NCBI GenBank assembly: GCA_014155875.1
Contig: JACEFZ010018348.1
Location: 667,501 to 731,500 of the forward strand
Reading direction: 5' to 3'
DNA: 64,000 nucleotides
Source: Cepaea nemoralis
Lineage: Eukaryota; Mollusca; Gastropoda; Stylommatophora; Helicidae
Shown: positions 31,733 to 42,415 of the stretch, one piece after another
How the letters are laid out: each line of letters begins with the position of its first letter
Position numbering within the stretch: the stretch's first letter is position 1
Translations under genes and position numbers: made by a program
Notes under the pieces: model-generated
Databases searched by the model: none
Told to the model about the DNA's origin: nothing
What the model saw: only the letters and a program-made list of their open reading frames with translations

Positions 31733-32875
31733 ATAGAGTGATACAAGGTTCTGCAGATGGCGGATAGAAGAAGAAGTTGGACACGTCGGAAAATTATTGT
31801 TGGGTACTCAGAATATGGTCTTGAAATTTATAATGTATGTGTACATTGATTAATGTGTGGGGATTGAAATGGTTTGCTCAATTGTTGGGACTTCAATTGT
31901 GTTTTATGAAATGTGAAAAATAAGTTATCTTAGATGGTTATTTTTACGATGTTTTGGTTTGATTGAGTTACCCTAAGTGTGTTTAAAATGATTATTACTT
32001 TGAAGTTCAGTTAGAAGATGAATTAAAGTAGTGGTTAGTGAAGTGACTCTATATGTAGTAATGGAGGGGTATGTTGTTATTACATGTGGGGTATGCAATG
32101 TATATACAAGGTTTATAATAGGAGCTGGGTTGAACAGCGTTTAATGGGAGAATATGGGGGGGGGAATGCCAGGTTGAGTTTTGGCATTTAAATAACTGCA
32201 TTTTGGAAGAAGAAGACTGTACTTAACAGTATAATAATAGTTAGGAAGTTTTTTGTTGTTGAAGGAATGGTAAACGGGAAATTGATGAGCTGAATAATAC
32301 AAAGGCTAGCAGTTTTGGATTAACATATTTTTTTGATAATAACAATTATTATTGACGGAAACTGAAGATAAATTTTGAAACTTTATTTTTTGATAAAGTT
32401 TTGAGAATGTATGGGAAGAGAAAGGTGATTACTTCTTACTTTCTTACTTTTTCCTTACTTTTATTAATTTCAGGTGCGCACCTACCCAAATCTAATCTAG
32501 CTATTTTTTTCTGTCTATCCTAGAATACTGAGAGTGTGAGAATGTGAATAAGGGGGAAATAAAGGATAAGGGGAATATCTTCAGTTTTGTCAATCATAAT
32601 TTAGAGGGACATTTTAAAGTTAAAAGCGGTTTGCTTATGGAGACTTTTGTATTGTGGGGAATTTTATGGAGAGTTTTGTAGAAAGTTTTCTAGAGAACTT
32701 TATAACGAGTTTTGTAGAGAGTTTCGATATTATTGTCTCTGGTTAGCAATTGGCTATGAGGAGATAGGAGAATTGAGTTAGGAAATATATGGAATTGTTG
32801 TTATTGTAGAATAGAGATGTAAAGTTAACTATTTAAAAGTTGGGGTTGAGATTTTTTCAAGGAAAAATTCTCTTT
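31733..32875 (+). other. Gypsy 3' non-coding region, no env
   Basis: 1.14 kb of AT-rich sequence with no frame over 60 codons. An envelope gene, which would sit here in an errantivirus-like element, is absent. Confidence 0.85.
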
Positions 32876-32888
32876 GAAGAAGGGGAGG
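32876..32888 (+). promoter_or_regulatory. Polypurine tract
   Basis: GAAGAAGGGGAGG immediately precedes CAT and the 3' LTR start at 32,892. This is the expected plus-strand primer position. Confidence 0.88.
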
Positions 32889-32891
32889 CAT

Positions 32892-33175
32892 TGTAACAGT
32901 GAGGGAATTAGGTTAAGAGTAAAGAGTTAAGGAATGCTGCGCATTCCTTGACTAGGGGGAAAACCATAGTGAACGTGTGTGCACGAATGAAGAAGTGTAT
33001 CTAGGAAAACACACACGTCACTTGGGGCCAGGAGAAGAGATGTCAACACCAAGAAGGGAGTCTCCATCATGTGGGCTGAAATAGAACGATTCGGCTAATA
33101 AAGTATGTTTCTAACAACGCGAAGACTTGTGTCCTGTACGATCACGTGCCTAACCTGTAATGTCACACTATTATA
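32892..33175 (+). repeat. 3' LTR of Gypsy element
   Basis: 284 bp, identical by eye to 24,996-25,279. AATAAA lies at 33,097-33,102. It is followed directly by the CTAA duplication. Confidence 0.95.
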
Positions 33176-33337
33176 CTAATAATAAGCAAGTAAAAAGAAA
33201 ATTGAATATTAATAATTTAGGTATACGCGATAACAGATAGAAAGGAGTTGCAGGTGATAACATCCGAGGAATATAACATAATCCATTCTGGCGGAGACAA
33301 AAAACAGCGAGGGGTAGCATTTATAATGGATCTAAAG

Positions 33338-33879
33338 CAGTGGTTCTCAACCAGTGGGGAATCCCCCCCCCCCCCCCCCCAGGGGGGAATTTTAGGGTTT
33401 CCAGGGGGGGAGGGTGAAGATTATTTCAAGATCGCGTTAATACAAGAACCGATTACTTGACATTGTTTTTCCCTTCATACTTTACGGTTCTGTACGTCTC
33501 ACCCTTCTAAAATTCATTTTATAAAGTAAGTAGACCCACAAATCACGTTTTATGTGGACGTCTAGACTTGTTTTAGCATGTGCTATTAAATTTAGCTTCC
33601 ATTATTACGTATACTGTGTAGGGGCGGGGGCGGGATTATTTGGTAGGAAATACGAAAGGGGGGAATGACGTTCTGAAAATATGGTGAAGGGGTGCACGGG
33701 CCACATTTTTAGGTAGGAAATAGGAAAGGGAGGTGGGGGGAAATGACGTTCTGAAAATATGGTGAAGGGGGGCACGGGCCAAATCTTTAGGTAGGGAATT
33801 CGAAAGGGGGGGGGGGGGGAATGGCGTTCTGAAAATACGGTGAAGGGGGTCACGGGCCAAAAAAGGTTGAGAACCACTG
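33338..33879 (-). mobile_element. hAT-type MITE with 8-bp TSD, copy 1
   Basis: A 542-bp element with terminal inverted repeats CAGTGGTTCTCAACC / GGTTGAGAACCACTG and a perfect 8-bp duplication ATCTAAAG (33,330-33,337; 33,880-33,887), the hAT signature. No transposase. A unit of about 72-78 bp containing GGTAGGAAATACGAAAGG and GACGTTCTGAAAATA occurs three times in 33,641-33,855. Poly-C (33,363-33,380) and poly-G runs occur. Opposite in orientation to the copy at 40,962. Confidence 0.93.
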
Positions 33880-34135
33880 ATCTAAAGATATCAAAATAAA
33901 AAAAAAAAGGATATTAGACTGTGTTAGCCAGAATATTACTGGTAAAGTTAAGGGCAGACCTTTTGATCTCAACTTCATTCAAGTTTATGCACCAACAACA
34001 GACAGCAGTGATGACAGCATCGATGACTTTTATAATGATTTGGAAAATGCCTCAAGGAAGTGCAAGTATTCAGAAATAAATATCATAATGGGTGACATTA
34101 ATGCTAAAGCTGGAAATCAACAAGACTGATGCAAA

Positions 34136-34735
34136 GTATGCAAGTATGTACTAGAGATCATGGTAACCAATCATGTCCGACTGGATGAGTCAGAACTAGC
34201 CATATCTTTAAGCAGTGCACGCTTTCTCCACTGAAGAGATGCAGATTACTATGGAGAATAATATGGAGAATGAAGACATACATTTAGGAGACAGGCGAAT
34301 AGAAAAGGCCATAAATAAATAAGTCTTACCGTAATAATATCGCCCTCCCGGAATTCCAGACTTCCAGAATCGTATGCATTCGAGTGGTCTTTCACTGCTC
34401 GAGCGTACTGGGCGCAGCTGGCTTCTGCAAGACACAACATCATATATGTACATTCTTCGCTTGCAAAACTGCAAGTGCTAAAAGCTGTGTCTTCAGTTTG
34501 AACTGGGCGGAAACTAGACAAGAAAGGGTTGGTTGTGTAGGATTTCACTCAGCGTGTGAACACCCCGTGGCTTACACTGTGGCACGTTTCTTTCAGCCAT
34601 AGACGAGCTGTAGTTAGTTATTCTGTTTCATATGTATTGGATACCCCAAAGAAGCATAAGTCCTCCCATCGCTGGCCTAGACCTCCTGTCTGAAGACTTG
34701 TTCATGACTGTTGAATTTTACAGCCACGGTTATTT
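34136..34735. other. Unassigned
   Basis: Small open frames without recognisable motifs. Confidence 0.4.
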
Positions 34736-34975
34736 ATAATACCGGCTCTGTGGCGAAGGTATTACGGACGCAATTAGTAAACACAGCTGCGTACGATTTG
34801 GAAGCACCCCACCTTGCGTTGGTTTTCATATAATGGTATGAGCACCGGTCCTCCAGAAAGCAATAGCAAACTACTAAACGTAAACTTCCCAAGAGATCAC
34901 AAACAACTAACAAATGCTGGGGCTGACTGCGACGTCCTTTAAAGGATATGAAATTAACTTTATATACAAGAGGGA
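34736..34975 (+). mobile_element. SINE-A copy
   Basis: CCGGCTCTGTGGCGAAGGTATT at the head, core CAGAAAGCAATAGCAAACTAC, end TGCGACGTCCTTTAAAGGA. The B box is decayed. It aligns with 22,665 and 53,532. Confidence 0.8.
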
Positions 34976-35032
34976 GTAGCCAGTCCTTAGCCAACCATTC
35001 TTAGACGTCTCTAATGACATATGTGCTATATA

Positions 35033-35839
35033 CAGCTAGTCGTCCACTTGCGACCTATGCAACTTACGACCATTCGACTTTACGACCACAGTCACTAGCC
35101 ATATTATTAACTCGAGTCTAGTGCTTCCACATTGACGTGGATAGGCCTTAGGTTCATACCCGAGTGCGATCAGCGTTGCCAGTAGTGGGTTGTGCTCAAT
35201 ATTTAAAGATTTATTTCTGCCTCAATTATCAGTCAAACGGCGTTGTCTGCAAAGATCAGGTTGTTTGACGGTATATTCCATGCTCAGTCTTCGTAGACTT
35301 AGATGGATAACCTGATTTTTGCAGATGATGCTGCAGTTACGACCCACTCTGAGGAAGAATTACAATGTCTACAATCTGCATTCTCCAATGCTTGTTCAGA
35401 ATTTGGTTTAACAATTAGCAAAAAGAAGACACAGATTATGTCACAAGGTGCACATGGGGTACCATCAATCTTTATTGACGACGCCGAACTAGAGATGGTA
35501 GACCATGTAATAATAATGTTTCCTATAGTATTTTCCACACCTGTATTTTGTATGTTTTGCAAATATTAAACCAGTTGTACATGTACAGTTAATGCAGTGT
35601 TTTTCTTAAACCCGACGATGTAAAAATAAGAAACAAAATGATGATACAAATGGCACAAAATGAACATCGAAAATTATGATTTATAACAATAGTAAAAGAA
35701 ATTTATGATATAATTTAACTTAAATATTTTTATAACATCACTTCACATTACTGTACACATAGCGTGCTCAACTTACGACCAAATCGTGTTACAACCGGTC
35801 TGTCGGAACCGATCGTGGTCGTAAGTCGACGACTAGCTG
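35033..35839. mobile_element. TA-flanked MITE with 23-bp TIRs
   Basis: Left end CAGCTAGTCGTCCACTTGCG and right end (reverse complement) CAGCTAGTCGTCGACTTACG, extended by ACC on both sides, with 2 mismatches in 23. It is flanked by TA on both sides, consistent with the Tc1/mariner TA target. Subterminal TTACGACC repeats occur on both sides. No transposase. It carries a LINE RT fragment. Confidence 0.82.
35280..35515 (+). pseudogene. LINE RT fragment captured inside the MITE
   Basis: Reads DNLIFADDAAVTTHSEEELQ (FADD catalytic box), then FSNACSEFGLTISKKKTQIM and DDAELEMVDH, stopping before the F.YLG motif. It is truncated at both ends. Either a LINE inserted in the MITE or the MITE formed around it. 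Confidence 0.8.
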
Positions 35840-36237
35840 TAATTGTGTTACTACTCTTTGCTTCTTTTACTGGCCCCAGCAAACAACACGGGAGATTAGT
35901 TACGTATAGTCATCATGTTCGTTTCCCCCAGTGAGCTACTGTTACTAATTTGAAATAAGCATGCGGAATCTCGGACGCACCAAAGATTTAAGTCGGCAGT
36001 GTTCTAGCGGGCAGTGTTTCCAGTGATTGCTTGTAGCATCTGAGACCAGGATGCTGGCGCGAAGACAGGGAGGCAACAACAATGACTGACAATATGCTCA
36101 CATTTGTACTGGATTTCTGGTGAAAAGGTATTAAGCATGAACAATAACAACACTCACACACGGAGATAGCAAATGTTGCTGTTGACGTTGTGATCTTCTA
36201 AGTATGAATGGTTAAGAACTAATCCTAACAATATGTG
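35840..36237. other. Unassigned flank of the satellite array
   Basis: No supported feature. Confidence 0.4.
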
Positions 36238-38062
36238 TCCTATTGAAGAAGACTGAAGCACACTCTCAGATATATTTTATAGTGTTCTATTGATGAAGAC
36301 TGGAAGCATCTCGTATATAACTAACTGTCTGTGTATACATGTTCTATGGAAGATGACTGAAGCATCTCGTATATAACTGCCTGTGTATACGTGTTCTATG
36401 GAAGATGACTGAAGCATCTATATAGCTGTCTGTGTATACATGTTCTATGGAAGATGACTGAAGCATCTCGTATATAACTGCCTGTGTATACGTGTTCTAT
36501 GGAAGATGACTGAAGCATCTATATAGCTGTCTGTGTATACATGTTCTATGGAAGATGACTGAAGCATCTCGTATATAGCTGTCTGTGTATACGTGTTCTA
36601 TGTTATAGAATATATATCTTCTATATGAAAATTATTATTATTATATATTATTATATATATATATATAGAAAATATATCTTCTATGGAAGATAACTGAAGC
36701 ATCTATATAATTGTCTGTGTATACGTGTTCTATTGATGAAGACTGAAGCATCTATATAATTGTCTGTGTATACGTGTTCTATTGATGAAGACTGAAGCAT
36801 CTATATAATTGTCTGTGTATACGTGTTCTATGGAAGATGACTGAAACATCTATATAGCTGTCTGTATATACGTGTTCTACGGAAGATGACTGAAGCATCT
36901 ATATAATTGTCTGTGTATACGTGTTCTACGGAAGATGACTGAAGCATCTATATAATTGTCTGTGTATACGTGTTCTACGGAAGATGACTGAAGCATCTAT
37001 ATAGCTGTCTGTGTATACGTGTTCTATGGAAGATGACTGAAACATCTATATAGCTGTCTGTGTATACGTGTTCTATGGAAGATGACTGAAACATCTATAT
37101 AGCTGTCTGTGTATACGTGTTCTATGGAAGATGACTGAAACATCTATATAATTGTCTGTGTATACGTGTTTTATGGAAGATGACTGAAACATCTATATAG
37201 CTGTCTGTGTATACGTGTTCTATGGAAGATGACTGAAACATCTATATAGCTGTCTGTGTATACGTGTTCTATGGAAGATGACTGAAACATCTATATAACT
37301 GTCTGTGTATACGTGTTCTATGGAAGATGACTGAAGCATCTATATAGCTGTCTGTGTATACGTGTTCTATGGAAGATGACTGAAGCATCTATATAACTGT
37401 CTGTGTATACGTGTTCTATGGAAGATGACTGAAACATCTATATAGCTGTCTGTGTATACGTGTTCTATGGAAGATGACTGAAACATCTATATAGCTGTCT
37501 GTGTATACGTGTTCTATGGAAGATGACTGAAGCATCTATATAACTGTCTGTGTATACGTGTTCTATGGAAGATGACTGAAACATCTATATAGCTGTCTGT
37601 GTATACGTGTTCTATGGAAGATGACTGAAACATCTATATAACTGTCTGTGTATACGTGTTCTATGGAAGATGACTGAAGCATCTATATAGCTGTCTGTGT
37701 ATACGTGTTCTATGGAAGATGACTGAAACATCTATATAGCTGTCTGTGTATACGTGTTCTATGGAAGATGACTGAAACATCTATATAATTGTCTGTGTAT
37801 ACGTGTTCTATGGAAGATGACTGAAACATCTATATAGCTGTCTGTGTATACGTGTTCTATGGAAGATGACTGAAACATCTATATAATTGTCTGTGTATAC
37901 GTGTTCTATGGAAGATGACTGAAACATCTATATAATTGTCTGTGTATACGTGTTCTATGGAAGATGACTGAAACATCTATATAATTGTCTGTGTATACGT
38001 GTTCTATGGAAGATGACTGAAGCATCTATATAGCTGTCTGTATATACGTATTATATGGAAGA
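36238..38062 (+). repeat. 49-bp minisatellite array
   Basis: About 37 tandem units. A unit reads ATGGAAGATGACTGAAACAT, CTATATAGCTGTCTGTGTAT, ACGTGTTCT. The left end is more variable (an extra CTCG in CATCTCGTATATA, and ATTGATGAAG for ATGGAAGATG). Variants alternate at GCTG/ATTG/ACTG and AAAC/AAGC. A (TTA)n/(TA)n tract at 36,626-36,672 interrupts it. Period 49 was checked between adjacent units. Confidence 0.96.
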
Positions 38063-38384
38063 AGATTGGGCCCCTATAGAGCTATTTGTGTGCAACTGAG
38101 GTGGTTACCCTTTATACACTTAAACATAACCGACTAGGATAACGTGATGCACTGGCTCAATTAGACAACTGTCTAAGATTCAATCTCCGGCGGTGAGGAA
38201 ATTCAATCACCCTCTCCCCTACCTGTCCACTATAGTTCTAGGGTAGATGTCGACCACCCACTTGGAAACAAGGGCCAGCGCCACACTGGTGATCTCACAC
38301 ATGTACAGTTCGGTCGTCGAAACATTGATGACCAGACATGCTTCTGTGAGGAAACAGATGTGAGATAAGACAAGAGAGTAGGAA
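38063..38384. other. Unique spacer between two minisatellites
   Basis: About 320 bp with no repeat of either array. TGGCTCAATTAGACA and GATTCAATCTCC at 38,152-38,188 faintly resemble a tRNA-SINE head; not supported further. Confidence 0.4.
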
Positions 38385-39560
38385 ATCTCTGCATCACTTC
38401 AGTATAGACGAGAGGGTAGGGAAATTCTGTATCACTTCAGTCTAGACAAGAGAGGAGGGAAACTCTACATCACTTCAGTCTAGACGGGAGAGTAGAGAAA
38501 CTGCATCACTTCAATCTAGATGGGAGAGTAGAGAAACTCTACATCACTTCGGTATAGACGAGAGAGTAGAGAAACTCTACATCACTTCGGTATAAACAAG
38601 AGAGTAGAGAAACTCTACATCACTTCAGTCTAGATGAGAGAGTAGAGAAACTCTACATCACTTCAGTATAGACGAGAGATTAGAGAAACTCTACATCACT
38701 TCAGTATAGACGAGAGAGTAGAGAAACACTACATCATTTCAGTACAGACGAGAGACTAGAGAAACTCTGCATCACTTCAGTATTGACGAGAGACTAGAGA
38801 AACTCTACATCACTTCAGTATAGACGAGAGAGTAGAGAAACTCTACATCACTTCAGTATAGACGAGAGACTAGAGAAACTCTACAACACTTCAGTATAGA
38901 CGAGAGAGTAGAGAAACTCGACAACACTTCAGTCTAGACGAGAGAGTAGAGAAACTCTACATCACTTCAGTATAGACGAGAGAGTAGAGAAACTCTACAT
39001 CACTTCAGTATAAACGAGAGAGTAGAGAAACTCTGCATCACTTCAGTATTGACGAGAGACTAGAGAAACTCTACATCACTTCAGTATAGACGAGAGAGTA
39101 GAGAAACTCTACATCACTTCAGTATAGACAAGAGACTAGAGAAACTCTACAACACTTCAGTATAGACGAGAGAGTAGAGAAACTCTACATCACTTCAGTC
39201 TAGACGAGAGAGTAGAGAAACTCTACAACACTTCAGTCTAGACGAGAGAGTAGAGAAACTCTACATCACTTCAGTATAGACGAGAGAGTAGAGAAACTCT
39301 ACATCACTTCAGCCTAGACGAGAGACTAGAGAAACTCTACAACACTTCAGTCTAGACGAGAGACTAGAGAAACTCTACAACACTTCAGTCTAGACGAGAG
39401 AGTAGAGTAACTCTACAACACTTCAGTCTAGACGAGAGAGTAGAGAAACTCTACACCACTTCAGTCTAGACGAGAGAGTAGAGGAACTCTGCATCACTTC
39501 AGTCTAGACGAGAGACTAGAGAAACTCTACACCACTTCAGTCTAGACTAGACGCGAGTAG
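38385..39560 (+). repeat. 38-bp minisatellite array
   Basis: About 31 units; a unit reads ACGAGAGAGTAGAGAAACTC, TACATCACTTCAGTATAG. Main variants: TATAG/TCTAG, GAGAGTAG/GAGACTAG and CATC/CAAC. The left end is least regular. No protein coding. Confidence 0.96.
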
Positions 39561-40961
39561 AGACTATCATGGCATGAGAATATAGCAAAGTATTACACAA
39601 ACTGGTACACAAGAAAACATACCTAAATGAGAGCTAGGTAAGACAATTACAGGTCTTCGGGCATATAAACAGAGATAGTTTATTGTTTAAGGATGTGCTG
39701 GAGGTATAAGAGGGAAAATGTACACGAAGAAGATACCATTACGTGCGGGTAGACAACAACAAGAGCTGCACTCAAAGAAGTCTGTCAAAATGTGACCAAA
39801 GGAAGAACAGTCTTGATGACTCTTGCAGCCGACCTTGTACGTGGAGAATGCATGTCATGATGATTACCTCTGCAATTTGGGAGGCTTGTTAACAATGGAC
39901 GTCCTGTCACAGATCATGTGAATGGAATATGAAATATTTGTCTTCTGTACACACTCCCAAATAACCGAGTGCATCAATCTCTCTTACATGACTGGACAAT
40001 GATTATTACCATCATGATTTGGACTTGTTGAAAGACGATATCTGTGCGTGTATAGTAGGATTCACGCATTCTTCTCCCTCTCTCACAGTTTATGTCTTTG
40101 TCATCTCTCGTGTAGAGATGGACAACGTTCCTCAAGATTTCAACACTTGTGTCATTTTGTCGATCAGTTAAGACGGTTTCCAGAAAGAATGCACTGTCGT
40201 ACACAAGCCAGATAAAGAGATGGCAACTACTTTAGACTCCGACTATCCACATAGCAGAGATAGTGGCAAAAAAAGCGAACTCATCAGCTTGGCCGTCCGT
40301 TCTGAACTCTATCTAACCTGTCAGTTTTAACACTAAACGGTTTATTCTGAGAAATTACCTTCCTCAAGAACAGAAGTGAACACTATACCCGAGGATGTGG
40401 CGGTGCCGCGATAACAGAAACAATTTTAGGCGGGAATATCGGCGGGAAATCTAATGAGGCAACTTTTATAGTTTCCTGTCTACACATATCAATGCAGGAA
40501 AATGCCACCGTAAACACGTGAGTTAGTAGGAAACTGTCAAGATTGGGAGGGGAAACCGCAGGTTTGATTGATTGGCGGAACATGGAAAACATTTTTCACA
40601 AAACCTGCACAAATATTCTTGGAATACAGCAGAGGTACTGCATCTAAGATATCCGAACGAGGCAGTTCTAGATGTTAACGAGAGGAAGCTGGGTGGAGGC
40701 ATGGATAGGCACAGCAGCAGTTAAGCATGTAGAAAGATGAAACTGAAAGTCTGTGAACAGACTGCTATATTGATGGATTAGATAGCTAAATGAATAAGCT
40801 AGGGGGCTGAGTAAACTCTATTACCAAGGGATGTAAAGCTTCCCCCTTCCACGGCAAGAAAGCATGGATACCTCATGGACCGGGGTGGAGTATTTTTACC
40901 CAACCAACAGTTTCTTCATCTCCGACCAAGACACTGTGAAGCTGCTGGTGATGGTCTATCT
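39561..40961. other. Unassigned 1.4-kb stretch
   Basis: No motif-bearing frame, SINE head or TIR seen. Confidence 0.4.
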
Positions 40962-41332
40962 CAGTGGTTCTCAACCTTTTTTTGGCCCATGCACCCCTTC
41001 ACCATATGCTCAGAATGTCATCCTCCCCCCTTTTCGTATTTCCTCCCTATAAATCCCCCCCCCCCCCGCCCGACACAGTATACGTAAAAATGAAAGCTAA
41101 ATTTAATAACATACTAGAACAAGTCTAGACGTATATTTAAAACGTGATTTGCGGTTCTACTTACGTTATAAAACGAATTTCAGAAGGGCGAGAAGTACAG
41201 AACTGTAAAGTATGGAGGGAAAAGCAATACCAAGTAATTGGTTCTTGCATTAATGCGATCTTGAAATAATCTTAATCTCCCCCCCCCCCCCACCCCCTTC
41301 TGCAAAAATTCCCCACCGGTTGATAACCACTG
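40962..41332 (+). mobile_element. hAT-type MITE, copy 2
   Basis: 371 bp with ends CAGTGGTTCTCAACC and GGTTGATAACCACTG, flanked by GTCTATCT / GTCTATCA (7 of 8). The interior matches copy 1 at 33,338 in reverse orientation but has a single copy of the internal unit that is tripled there. Poly-C runs at about 41,048 and 41,279. Confidence 0.9.
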
Positions 41333-41340
41333 GTCTATCA

Positions 41341-41825
41341 GCCTTTTAACGTAAATGTGAAGCAGATGTCTTTGATCTGGAGTTCAATGTACCCCCGGCC
41401 CTGCACTCAGTGTGTGTTTGTGCAGTATCCATCTGCTGTGTGGTCTTCATCTAGCTCTAGAGCCCGGATTCATTCTCACAGGATGTTGAACCAGTAGCCT
41501 CATCTAACCGGCTCGCAATTACCACCCTGTGAACCTGGAGACATGGTGCTCTACTAAACATTGTACACTGGGCTGTTTGTTATACCCGTATAACTACGTG
41601 GAAATTATAAAATAAGGTTGCCTATTGAAATACCACCAACGACGAACTGCACACAGTGAAATGGCTTTTCCTGACAGCAAATTCAGCCCATGACGTGGAA
41701 AGACAATTCAATCCCTAGTTCCGCCATTTTCCTGAATTAGGCAGTTCAGCGACTACCACTACTACCATTGTTTGTGAGTGGAGAGAAGAAAACATATGAT
41801 TGGTTTGCGTGGACTAAAGGAACAG
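41341..41825. other. Unassigned
   Basis: No supported feature. Confidence 0.4.
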
Positions 41826-42150
41826 CTATAATTCACATTGATTCAGCTTGTAGCCGTGTGTGGTCGGAACGTAATGACTGTGCAGCATGTGAGGGACATG
41901 GTACCGCGAATTTAGTGGCCGTCGAGTTAGTGTAATGGATGATCAATATTGTGGCCTTATTTCCACGTCAACAAATCTCGCCCCTACAATTGAGGAAAAT
42001 GTGCGTGCTGATAGCTGGGCTCCACTGATTCCGTAAGTTTGGAACAACAATTTCATCTTTCGCCTGGCACAGTGGTGGACATTGCTAACGACCGATTAGA
42101 CTACCGAACAATGTACGAGGTGGGTCCCGTTGCAACAGGCAAAGTAACAC
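41826..42150 (+). pseudogene. Mariner-type transposase N-terminal remnant
   Basis: Across frames it reads NVMTVQHVRD, SVMDDQYCG, LISTSTNLAPTIEENVRAD and LEQQFHLSPGTVVDI then RLDYRTM. These fit the paired helix-turn-helix DNA-binding region of mariner transposases (GR.SV.DD.RSGRP, then the second HTH S.GTV..I). It is frameshifted and lacks the catalytic core. A mariner C-terminal remnant lies at 57,885. Confidence 0.65.
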
Positions 42151-42415
42151 TAGCAAAATCGTGTGGGCGCGTTCACCTCACCTGCTTTAATGGACATCGT
42201 GAGTAAGAATTGTTAGAACACGTCTTTCTGGTAATGAAACTCGGCTAATGCTACTATCCTGAGACAAAGGTAAAATCCATGGTATGGACACATTCTGGGT
42301 CCTCTACTGTCAAGCGGTTCAAGACATTGACCACCACTGTGATAAATACGAGTCAACCATACACACATCAGCGTAAGGCAAGGGGAAACCACTGCTGTAT
42401 TTTCCCAAGATAATC

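Larger units (their letters stand above)
24992..33179 (+). mobile_element. Complete Ty3/Gypsy LTR retrotransposon
   Basis: An 8.18-kb element (24,996-33,175) flanked by the 4-bp duplication CTAA (24,992-24,995; 33,176-33,179). Both LTRs are 284 bp and identical by eye, which implies very recent insertion. Order: 5' LTR, primer binding site, leader of about 1 kb, gag, protease, pol (RT, RNase H, integrase), about 1.1 kb non-coding, polypurine tract, 3' LTR. RT-RNase H before integrase defines Ty3/Gypsy. No env-like frame exists. All frames lack internal stops, so it could be autonomous. Confidence 0.96.
24850..34135 (+). pseudogene. LINE endonuclease interrupted by a Gypsy element and a hAT MITE
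   Basis: An old LINE endonuclease broken in three: 24,850-24,991, 33,180-33,337 and 33,888-34,135. The first piece reads GTWDVRIMSGNGKLA (TWN box). It continues after the Gypsy element with NKQVKRKLNINNLGI, and after the hAT MITE with IQVYAPTTDSSDDSIDDFY and INIIMGDINAKAGN (GD.N box). It is out of frame in places and decays after 34,135. Its continuity across both insertions proves it predates them. Confidence 0.75.

Noticed and set aside
31168..31746. 192-codon minus-strand frame with hydrophobic stretches
   Set aside because: Antisense shadow of the charged C-terminal tail of pol.
31733..32875. env gene in the Gypsy element
   Set aside because: No frame above 60 codons and no signal peptide or transmembrane segment.
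36238..39560. CRISPR-like regularly spaced repeats
   Set aside because: Units are directly tandem with no unique spacers, and the DNA is plainly eukaryotic.
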